Below, piece after piece: positions 54,925 through 64,000 of a stretch of 64,000 nt of DNA. The position numbers were made by a program, and so were the translations under genes. Source of the DNA: Leptasterias polaris (taxonomy: Eukaryota; Echinodermata; Asteroidea; Forcipulatida; Asteriidae). Position 1 is the first letter of the stretch; each line of letters opens with the position of its first letter. Under the pieces are notes generated by a model. It made no database searches and had not been told where the DNA came from. It was given only the letters and a program-made list of their open reading frames with translations. The stretch covers positions 3,162,001 through 3,226,000 of the forward strand of contig JAZGTN010000088.1 of the NCBI GenBank assembly GCA_037783415.1, given 5' to 3'.

Positions 54925-57900
54925 CTAATTATCATTATTAACTGCACAGTCCAGCATAAAATCTAGAAGAGCCTTAGTGCGCAACTTCTTGGGCATCTTA
55001 AACTGGTTATAACATGCCGTAGAGTTCGATATGATGTGATCTTTAAGTTTGTTGAAGGATCCTGGGCGAACGACCTCGACGCGAGCCTCGCAGATTGTGC
55101 CGACTTTCCGGTATTGCTCGTAGAATTCATGCTGTTTTCGTAGAGAATTGTCGAACTGAAATAAAATCGGAGAATAGCCCTAGTTGTAAACAACAATGCA
55201 TTAATGGTAAGACTTTAGATACTGTGTGTACGATTTGACCCAACCTTTAAATCATTATTGTGACAGACAAGATATATTTATGAGATATAATATTTCATGT
55301 TCAAAAGTACGGTCATATTTATGACTATTTAGTCATAATTATGAGATAAAGACGTGCGCTTTCGGTATGGGGCTTCGAAGAGTCCGTCGGAGCCAAAGCC
55401 CAACCGAAGCTGTGGTTCGAAAAGGGCCACAGCTTCCTTTTTTCGAGACAAAAGAATGGACTTGTGGACAAGTCTTTAAAAAAACGGTGTAAACGGCATG
55501 GGTTGACAATGTCAAGTCTACTTTTTCTGAAATCATAAATAATTCTGAATAATAAACAATATTGTTAAAAATACAATCTAAAGAAGTAAAGTTACCGTTG
55601 ACATCTGATCAGCAGATAGTCGGATCTCCTTGTCTGATTCGAGCTCGACGAAAAGCAAATAATACATGTCATATTCACCATCTGGAAGAAAGATAACATG
55701 GTGCAGATTTAAATCGTTGTTTCTAAATTTGTCAAAATTAGAATGAAAGTTGATGTTCACTTTGTTCCTGCCTATTAAACAAATAGCTTGTAATCTTTCA
55801 AATTCGTGATTACTAACTTCTCTTGAAAAGAAAACGGTCAGGATGTAATTTAAAAGGGGCGGGTATAGTTTGGGATAGTTTTGTTGTTGCGATGTTCGGG
55901 ATACGGTATGTAGAGACACATTGCATGATGTTATAAGCCGAAACAGCGCCCTCGATCACTGAGGTCAAAGGAAGCCCTAGACTGGTCCGCTGTCCTTATC
56001 CGCAAGGATAAAGGAGCGGACACGAGCCTCGAAGTGTGACGTCAGATGTTCGGGCTAAGGAAGCCCTATCATTGGCTGAGACTGTGTGCGGGGCGCGATA
56101 TTTTTTTCCCAGCTCAGTTGCGGCAGAAACATATGGGGCGCCGTTTGTCAATTAATTGTTTAGCGTATTTTTGACATGTTTTTACCATGGTTTGTAATAA
56201 TTAGATGTAAACCATAGAAAGTGCTGTCAATTTATTTTGTGGTTTACATACCATAAATTTACAATCAAAGCTTATAAATTATGGTTTATAAACCATGAAA
56301 ATTGAAACATCATAAAACATGGTTTATAAACCATGGTTTATAAACCATGAAAATTGAATCATCATAAAACATGGTTTATAAACCATGGTTTATAAACCAT
56401 GAAAATTGAAGCGTCATAAAACATGGTTTATAAACCATGAAAATTTAAGCACCTTCAAAACATGGTTTATTAATTGACAAACGGCGCCCCATATGTTTCT
56501 GCCGCAACTGAGCTGGGGAAAAAAAATCGCGTGCGGGGCGTACACGCACGCACGTTTCCCTTGTTTGACATCAGCGATGGCGGCCGTTGCAAGGGGTCTA
56601 TTTTTCCATGTTGGCTTCATGCACAACTTGAACTCGTACCATTTTTGTCATCATGTAACAGTGGGCTCTCTGCGCACGCCCATTCCACTAGAGTAGCTCC
56701 ATCCCATCCTTCCAAGCTTTCTTGTATGGCTTTGTTGACTACCAGTACGTCAATCTTCTCACTGCGTAGATTCAACAGCTCTCCAGTTCTGAAATAAAAC
56801 CAGAGTTAATCAAATGTTTATATTTATGGTCCTGTTGCTTCATTGGTCCATTCGAATGAATTCCTGCATTTGTTCATTTATCCACAGTTCTTGCACGATT
56901 CAAATGATCAAACAAGGTGAAATTTGGTGCTGATTTTTAACTCTAAAAACTCCCGGGCCACATTTTGACCCGAACTCTGGTCCGGTGGTGCCTGACCCAT
57001 TTCTGGGTCAGTATGACAAAAAAGACCCAGAAATGGGCCAAGCTGTCACAGAATCCGAGTTAAAATCCCATTTTCTAAACCACTTTCCGAGTCAGCCTAA
57101 CCCACTTTCCGAGTCAGCCTAACCCAGAAATGAGTCAGGCCCCTGGAAACTCGAATCCAGGTCATTTCTGATTGGGATTTCAATGGTAACGGTTTCTTGT
57201 CACGAGCCTTTAATTAATTTAAATGGCCCCTTTTCAACAGAAAACTTTACCTGGGAGAGATAAACAAAAGATGAGTACTACGTCTTCGGAAATGTTGGTT
57301 TTGTTATGGAATTAAGCATGGTTTGGTACAGCACTCTAAAAACTCACCAGTCATATAATTGATCCGAATTCCGGATTTAGATGGCCTGACCCATTTGCGG
57401 GTCAAGCTGACCCGGAAAGTGGTTCAAATGGGATTTTTAATTCGGATTCTGTGTCAGTTTGAACCATTTATGGTTAAATTTGAGACATAGGCCTATTCCC
57501 GAGTTGCATTGAGCGTGAAATGGGTTAGGCCTACGGGACCTGGATCGGGTCAATTCCGGGAGTGCAACGAATAGGAGGAAAAGAAGTTATACCTATTTGT
57601 GAGTGCATTAATACAGGTGCAGAAATGGGTACTATTAGAATAGTAGGATACACAGTACTTTAGGGAACACACCCGCATCTTGTTTTCAATCTAGCTTTTA
57701 AAAAACAGTTAGCGATCCATCTCTTACCGATACATAACGGTAAACACTGGGCACCTCTCGATGAAATCCACAACCTCGACCACATCTCCCATACGGTAAC
57801 GGTAGAAACCAGACAAGGTGGTCATAGCTATCTCGTACCGTTTGCCAACCTCGACCTCGTCCATTAACAGTGTATCCGGATTCTCCTCGGAACTGGATTG

Positions 57901-60900
57901 GGGAAACAGTGAGAACAAAGTCTAACCATGCATGGTGTACAATTATTGTACATCGTCTGTCAAACCACTTCCTGAAGCAGAACCAAGGCAGATTAAGACG
58001 AATTAATCATAACCGTGCAGCTCACTTTGCAAGTTGACAATTTGCAACTTGTGTTATATTATTGTCACCTTTGTAGGGTTATACCATAATTGTTTGGGAT
58101 ATACTTGTATTATCGCCATTTTGTTCCGATCTTGATTCGGACATTCAGGGGGCTTATCTTCTTGGGTGGGGCTGTTTAAGTCCTACCTCAGATGTTCTGG
58201 GATTAACTCAATCAGCATGTCACTGGGGAGGAACGTATACTGCTGTGGTGTCTTATCCACCCAGGCATTCACGCCAATTAATCCTTCTGTGCATGCATAG
58301 CCTGACGTGTAATGTGGGATACCTGCAGTGAATATATCATGCGTATTATGAATATGTTCAGAAGATACCATACAGGGAAATGTCATTAGATGTGAAAAGT
58401 AAACCAGTCTCAAACTTCACTATTTATTCACTTCTTGTACGACTCAATTCATCAAAATTTCGTTAAAGAAACGTTTTGTGTCAGAAGACGCCAGGGGGCG
58501 AACCTAAGTGGAAGGAGGACTGTTCTCTCTTCGTGGGTGATGAGGGCGTATGGGTTCATGTCAGGGAGATGTTGATTAACATACTTCCGTATAGATGTGT
58601 TTGATGCGATCTATCTTTAGTTCTCAATTACACTCTTTTATTAGTCCTCTACACCATGTTGAGGAAATACTCTTGTGCAGCAAGCATGCAACATTTAATG
58701 TTCCGTATTGAACCATTCATTATTGTGCACTTGTTCGATCTCGTGTGGGGGCAAGAGGGGGAAAAGTGTTCTGTGAGGGGGGGGGGGGGGTTCTATCCCC
58801 TACCCAATTATGGTGGAGGGTGTTTCCATACTCATTTCCCTTTGTATAGAAGTTTCCCTCAACATACTCTTAAGTTAAATAATTACTGAGATTCCCAAAA
58901 CACAATGAAGGCACATCAGGAGGGGGTTAAAAATATCACTATTGACCAGTGAAGACTAAAAAACGTGAAGTATAAAACGTGAAATATACTTTTTGTTTAA
59001 ATGCCGTTCCCCTGCATTTATATAATTACTCGCTTGTTGAAAACGACTTGTGCTAGTTTCACAATTACCTTTTGTGTATTTTGCCTCAAGCTTCTTCATG
59101 TAACCGGAGAGGTCGATGGTCGATACGTGGGAAAGATAAGGCCAGATTCTACCAACGATGCCCACGAATCCTTTAGCAAACTCCCCCCTCAACTCGTCTG
59201 CTCGTGCTGGGTCTGCCGTCAAAGCTACGTCCAGAGATCGTCGAATTCCCTCGTCGAGTTTTAAGTTCGGATTAACCCTTCCCAAAGTAAGATCCTCTAA
59301 AAACATCTCCCGTTTGTCTTCCAGCATTTTCAATCCTCTGTAGACTTGCGAGGCAAAAGGCGCAACAAACTGGCCGATATTTTTGTCTGTGAGAGCGCAC
59401 AGCATATTGACGTATGTTGCTTCGAAATCGGTGGAAATCTGGAAGCCAGCGGGCGGCATGTTCTGGACAGCGGACATGATGAAATTTGAGATGGTTTCAT
59501 TAGGAAAAAACGCCACTGGCGCAATACGTAACCCAGATTTCGCAAATTTTTCCGCGGGCTTTGAGTACATTAAAGCTATTTTCTGCACTGGGTCGAAAGA
59601 GTAGAGCGATCTTGAAATAACCGTGCTTACTTTCCTAAAATGCCCTGAACTGACCATCGGGATAAGCTTGCCCTTTCCTGTTGTGCCAGACGAAATTCCA
59701 AATCGTTCAAGTTTTGTCGCCACGCAGACGTTCTTTTCCCCGTCTGCCAGCCTGGTGAAGTATTCTCGATAGTGCTCATACTTGGTGAGTGGGTGCTTCT
59801 CACGGAACTCTTGAAGACATTGGATGTCGCTGAAGCCGTGTCTCCTTCCGTACTCCGTCTTCGCATCACGGGCGAGCAGCTTCATAAGAAATTTCTCTTG
59901 CTCCTTCTTTGGACATTTCCATTCTTTTCGCACGTTCCTGTAAACCGAAGGAGCTACGAGATCGACAATCTTAAACATCAAATACTGGGCCAACAAAGTC
60001 GCTAACGTGTGGGTCTTGGAACAGCGTAGAGTTGAGATGTGAAAAGCTATCATTGTTGACACTCCGCAAAAACCGGCGAAAATGCCTGGGAGAAAGCAAA
60101 AGCAAACAATAATAACTTAACTTTGGAATTCCTTGCCTGATCTTGTTTCCCTGCTGCCTATAATCTGTCCCAGCTCAAGATGCTGTGATTGGGTACTTTT
60201 AACATCAAGCTTTACGCTTTCCTTGTTATCCCTTTTGTTGCCCAGACCGTCTCCTGGCCTCATTTGCCTTAAGATTGGTGACTTCCATAAATTTTAACAC
60301 ATTAAACTTTAAAGGGACACGTTGCCTTGGATCGGGCGAGTTGGTATATGAAAAGCGTTTGAAATCGTTTGTTATGAAATACATAGCCTATGGTTAGAAT
60401 GATGTTTTAAAAGTAGAATATTATAATGATCCACATAAATATGCCTCGAAATTGCGTGGTTTTCCTTTTACATCGTGAACTAGCACGGCCCGCCATTTTG
60501 TGTTAGTTCGCAAAGTAAAAGAAAAAACACGCAATGTCGAGGCATATCTATGATAATGATATGCATTGACCTCTTGACGTCATCGCCGGCTTAAAACACA
60601 CGGTCGGCATTTGACACACACATAAACCTCTCTTTTGGGGGGAAACAAAACACAATCAAGATCTTGAAGAAACAAAACTTACAATGTACATTAAAATAAT
60701 CTTACTGTCAATCCAGGGTATCCTTTGAATTCATTGTTGTAAAATGAAGCCTACATGTTGGGTATTTTTTTGTAAACAAACTAAAATTTCCAAGGATCAT
60801 TACTCCGCAGACCGTGTGCGACGTGCGTGCAGACCAGCGACACGTCAGTGCTATTATTATGGTTTTAACGTGCGCAACCAGCGATGATTATCGCAATGTG

Positions 60901-62192
60901 ATGAACATGACTTTGTGTGGGAGGGATAGGGAGCCATACCACCGTGTATACTAACTTACAAACAGGCTATTAAATCTGGTACCGACGAAGAGGTGAATTT
61001 CGAAAAGCAGTCAGACTATTCTAATTTGCATACGTATCCAAATATTTTGGATATGCAAATGATCCAATACCAGGGTGAGAGAGCGGTCAACCTCGTACTG
61101 CTCGACACACCCTGGTGACAAGGTCGCGTAAAACAAAAAATGCTATTCCGCTCGGGCAGATTAGTATTTCGCCCGGGCGGATTAGTATTTCGCCCGGGCG
61201 GATTACCATTTCGCCCGTCAAAATAATATTGAAAGTGGTGTATAGCCTGGGGGGGTGTACTCCCACAAATTTCAGTGCCCTAGGTGCCCCCCAAAAAAAT
61301 TTAAATAAATAAAAAAATTAAAATAAAATAAAAACAATTCGCAGTAGTGCTCACACACACACAAATCGTCACTGTTTTCACGAATAGACACTTTAGGCCA
61401 TTCAACAAAACTGTCATGTTTTGAGAAACCCACGTTTGAAGGTAAGCTATTTTTGAAATCACTGTTTCGGACACTGTTTTTTATTGAAACGCTGACATTT
61501 TTCCAAGCATGAAAGTGGAGATCTTAAAACATGCAAACCTGTTGCTATTTTAATTATTTTAATTATAGTTATTATTAACTGTTAAAGGCAAGTTTCCCTT
61601 CGTGAAAACTTTAAGTATATCCCTGTAAAAACGTACACCGGAAAAACATATTTTACCAGTATTAAAGATTGAACATTACACGTTTTGAATTAATCCATAC
61701 AGGAACTTTACTGGCATGTTAAACGGTTGAACGCTAGACAGAGACTGACTGGCTACAATGCACATACGTAAAAACACCCGTCACTGATGGGACTGTTAAC
61801 AAAAGAGGTCAGTGCTACTTTCTATTCCAACACTTTAAAAAAAATCGTTCTTTGAAACATGGAGGTTATACAATTGCTGCTCGATATGGGGCAGAGGGAG
61901 GCCCCCCCTCTATTGTGTCTTCATTGTGTTCTGGGAATCTCAGGAATTCTTTTGAGAATTTTAGGGGGGGTGCTTCTGTATACAAGAGGGAAGAGTGTGT
62001 TAGGGTTAGGGTTAGTTTGGGGGGGCCTCCCTCTGCCCCATATCGGGCATGGTATAAGGTAATCAATTCACCTGCAGCAGTTTTCACCGTCCATGACCCG
62101 TCACTGGCCCAGCAGTAGTTGGCAGCATACGCAGTGACAAACCCGGACAGCACGACCCACACCAAGCAGCGAAACTTCCATGTTACCGCCAT
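54925..62192 (-). CDS. GH3-type acyl-acid amido synthetase, gene C
   Basis: Exons on the minus strand: 62072-62192, 59069-60085, 58187-58322, 57728-57892, 56640-56788, 55596-55681 and 54925-55155. They total 1905 nt (634 residues) with GT-AG borders and the same phases as gene B. Motifs: SSGTTGKGK preceded by I instead of T, YACTEGLIGVN, FYRYRMGD. The N-terminus MAVTWKFRCLVWVVLSGF is hydrophobic. Exon 2 is visibly more diverged from A and B than they are from each other. Introns carry several mobile elements: a foldback in intron 5, a MITE next to the exon 1 donor, and one in intron 1 near 60309. No disabling change was found. Same predicted enzyme class; substrate unknown. Confidence 0.94.
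56095..56530. mobile_element. Foldback element copy in gene C intron 5
   Basis: Core 56135-56490 has the same GGGGCGCC termini as the element at 19267-20311 and five perfect CATGGTTTATAAACCATG palindromes. The inverted symmetry continues outward (CAGCTCAGTTGCGGCAGAAA on the left, its complement on the right) to about 56095 and 56530. Either this family has longer ends than the first copy shows, or the element inserted in the centre of another palindrome. It lies within 110 bp of exon 5. Confidence 0.82.
56930..57565. repeat. MITE-like repeats in gene C intron 4
   Basis: Two related segments (about 56930-57180 and 57330-57565) contain ACTCTAAAAACTC near one end and CCGGGAGTGC-like complements, plus repeated CTGACCCATTT and TGACCCGGAAAGTGG motifs in both orientations. 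They look like a non-coding inverted-repeat family, but exact termini were not resolved. Confidence 0.45.
60309..60570. mobile_element. Foldback-type MITE starting TTAAAGGGACACG
   Basis: The left end is TTAAAGGGACACGTTGCC. The centre folds on itself: ATGCCTCGAAATTGCGTGG at about 60442 against a complementary ACGCAATGTCGAGGCAT at about 60530. It resembles a repeat family I remember from echinoderm sequence. The right terminus is not intact. Confidence 0.55.
61882..62045. mobile_element. Short MITE next to gene C exon 1
   Basis: Inverted ends CGATATGGGGCAGAGGGAGG and complement, 164 bp overall. The interior includes three consecutive TTAGGG units (about 62001-62018). It begins 26 bp from the exon 1 splice donor. 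Confidence 0.75.
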
Positions 62193-63353
62193 TTTCCTCT
62201 AATCAGCCGACCTGCAACCGTTAATAATAATAGTGGCTAATAATATTGAATAGTGGCTTCTTATATAGCGCTAATATCCGTCACTCAGTGACGCCACATT
62301 GAGAGACAAGTGACGTCACCCACCCGTGCATGGACCGTCCGGATTCAGACATATCAACCTAGATGTATCAACCTCGCTCGATATAAGATAGATTTATTGG
62401 ATATACTTTTGTAAACTTGTGCTAGTAGTATAATATGAAACCATGGAACATTGCATTTAGCCTGCACAACTGACGTCACCCTTCGAGGCACAAAGATCAT
62501 TGGCATTAGGCCACGCCTACTAGGCTAGTGCAGCCTTGACCTTGCATGCCATATACACACAATAGACGTCCACACAATGTAGGGACGTGATGAAACACTG
62601 TGAAACACAGACAAATTGCGCAGGCCCGATAACAATGTAGCCTACGTGTACATACAGAGCTGAGATAGATACACCATGTACTATACATGTACATTGTACT
62701 TGAATAGTCAGGTACCCGACTCCTAATATACTGCGCTGCGTTTCACAATGCATAGTAGAATGTTATCTTGTTATAAATGTTTGTTTGTTATTTTAGATAA
62801 GTTGTATGGTTTTTTATTAACTGTTTCTTTCGACAATAGCTCATCTGATCACTATAGAGTCCTTTTGTTTTGTTTAACTGTCCTGTCAAAAAAAAAAGTT
62901 TTTAAAATCCCTACCTACCTATATAGGCCTACCCTATTTTTTCTGGCCACTATTATACGCCTTCACAATTTTTCATTTTTAAGGCCTTACAGGTGTTTAT
63001 TTTTTATAAAGATGTGTTGCTAATGTTTGGATAACATATAACACTTTTCAAACAATCTCTGTAGATGTTGATACAGTAAATGTAAATGTTTATGTTGGCA
63101 CGTCCAATTTGGTGCAGGTTAAAAAAATAAAGCGATAAAAAGCTCACATTTTTCCAAATGACCTTACAACAGTGATCTCCCGCCTAATTAGGACGTTGAC
63201 CACCAGAATCCAGTTTTGGGGTCAGGTGACTTCAGGATGGCCCATGATCGTTCATGATTTAACCATGGAGGTTTAATTTCCTACATGGCTTAACAACGCT
63301 GCAAAAACTGTATTTTGTATGCAGCTTAGCCTAATGTTAAAAACAATAATAAA
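62193..63353. other. Upstream region of gene C, no gene seen
   Basis: The first 200 bp should contain the promoter and 5' UTR of gene C. A TATATAGCGCTAATATC segment near 62260 resembles a retroposon tail. The 62- to 91-residue frames at 62506-63023 have no recognisable features. Confidence 0.4.
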
Positions 63354-63570
63354 CTAGAGATTTAGTGCTTGTGAGAACAAACACTAGGTGTTCGGGTATC
63401 GATGGGGCACTGTTATGTTACTAAAATGTGTAAGCAGATTTATATTGAAAGTTTTTAATTTTCAAAAAAAAGTCGTTTGCAAACCTATTACTTTTATACT
63501 TTTAGTGTACACGGGGGAAAGTGATATCGTTGCTGTATGAGTCTCCATAAAGTAGTTTAGATACACATGG
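63354..63570 (-). mobile_element. Helitron-like terminus, inverted relative to the left array
   Basis: The minus strand ends in a GTGTTTGT/ACAAGCAC hairpin and CTAG (63354-63357), preceded by CGAACACCTAG. It matches 8100-8315 in inverse orientation. The element would continue rightward, out of the clear part of the window. Confidence 0.6.
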
Positions 63571-64000
63571 TATACTTTTCGATGCATTTCCAACAGGTAA
63601 GAGGTGCCAGAAACACACTGTTTGCAATACTAGGTTTTACTGTCGACAGTATTGTCAAAAAAGTACTTGCTTCAAATATAGGTTTGGCTTCAAGTAAACT
63701 CAAAAAAAGAAAAGAGTTTTAGTGAATACAGTTTGTTTACAGGATAGACAGCTGAGTTTTACCTGTCCTGAAACAGGTGGACAGGTGGCCAGGTGGCCAA
63801 CTGACACACTGATACCCAAATAATAGCAGCTAGCTGGGCTGGGACAAATCATTCATACAGTCATCTGTAAAATATGTGCTGCAAATCATCATTTTGCTCA
63901 AAATTGAATCGAGGGTTATCAACGATCAAAACAACGCCCCCCCGCCCGCCCCTGCATAAAAAAAATCAGGGGAAATGAGTGCCCTCTGCGGATTCTGATT
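63571..64000. other. Unassigned right edge
   Basis: Contains GGTGGACAGGTGGCCAGGTGG microrepeats near 63777 and a C-run near 63938. No gene or element boundary could be supported. Confidence 0.3.

Larger units (their letters stand above)
60086..62071 (-). other. Intron 1 of gene C
   Basis: About 2 kb. It includes a foldback-like segment at 60309-60570, a short GC-rich tandem repeat (about 61145-61210, unit containing GCCCGGGCGGATTA), AT-rich filler and the MITE at 61882-62045. No exon is seen. Confidence 0.6.

Noticed and set aside
62001..62018. TTAGGG repeats as a telomere remnant
   Set aside because: Only three units, contained within a MITE.
62260..63023. Possible gene upstream of gene C
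   Set aside because: Frames are short, overlapping on both strands and without protein features.

Overview
This is nuclear DNA from an animal. Genes are split by GT-AG introns, most of the window is transposon-derived, and the elements present (a Ty3/Gypsy relative with Copia-like domain order, a DIRS-type tyrosine-recombinase retrotransposon, Helitron-like repeats, a TTAA-flanked MITE, foldback elements) fit a marine deuterostome. An echinoderm, probably a sea star, is my best guess. It rests on remembered repeat and gene-family distribution, not on a search.

The host genes are a cluster of GH3-type acyl-acid amido synthetase genes, a family best known from plant hormone conjugation. Three copies can be modelled with an unbroken reading frame across seven exons: gene A (minus; exons 2-7 at 20781-28256, inferred exon 1 at 43486-43606), gene B (plus, 47118-51750) and gene C (minus, 54925-62192). 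Exons 2-6 have identical lengths in all three (1017, 136, 165, 149 and 86 nt), and splice phases match throughout. Each predicted protein (634-636 aa) keeps the three ATP/AMP-binding motifs of the family and has two hydrophobic N-terminal segments. A fourth first exon (gene D, minus, 16570-16693) may belong to a gene whose body lies beyond the left edge. Decayed exon remnants lie on the minus strand on both sides of gene B (46138-46780 and 52265-52343).

Layout. 1-11384: four tandem 2.4-3.1 kb repeat units, each ending in a hairpin plus CTAG, with three insertions of a 372-bp MITE and one Gypsy RNase H fragment. 11385-13683: two 1.15 kb tandem units of a related Helitron-like family. 13684-16468: diverged repeat copies and one speculative small gene. 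16570-16693: gene D exon 1. 16892-19135: a longer Helitron-like element. 19267-20311: a foldback element built of palindromes. 20781-28256: gene A body. 28501-34740: a nearly intact Gmr1-type LTR retrotransposon. 37121-43191: a structurally complete DIRS element. 43486-43606: gene A exon 1. 45261-46086: a second type of foldback element. 47118-51750: gene B. 53200-54720: another Helitron-like element. 54925-62192: gene C, with foldback and MITE insertions in its introns. 62193-64000: no gene seen, with another Helitron-like end from 63354.

If the gene A model is right, its first intron is about 15.2 kb and holds both retrotransposons, against 573 bp in gene B. I recognised no tRNA, rRNA or CRISPR array.
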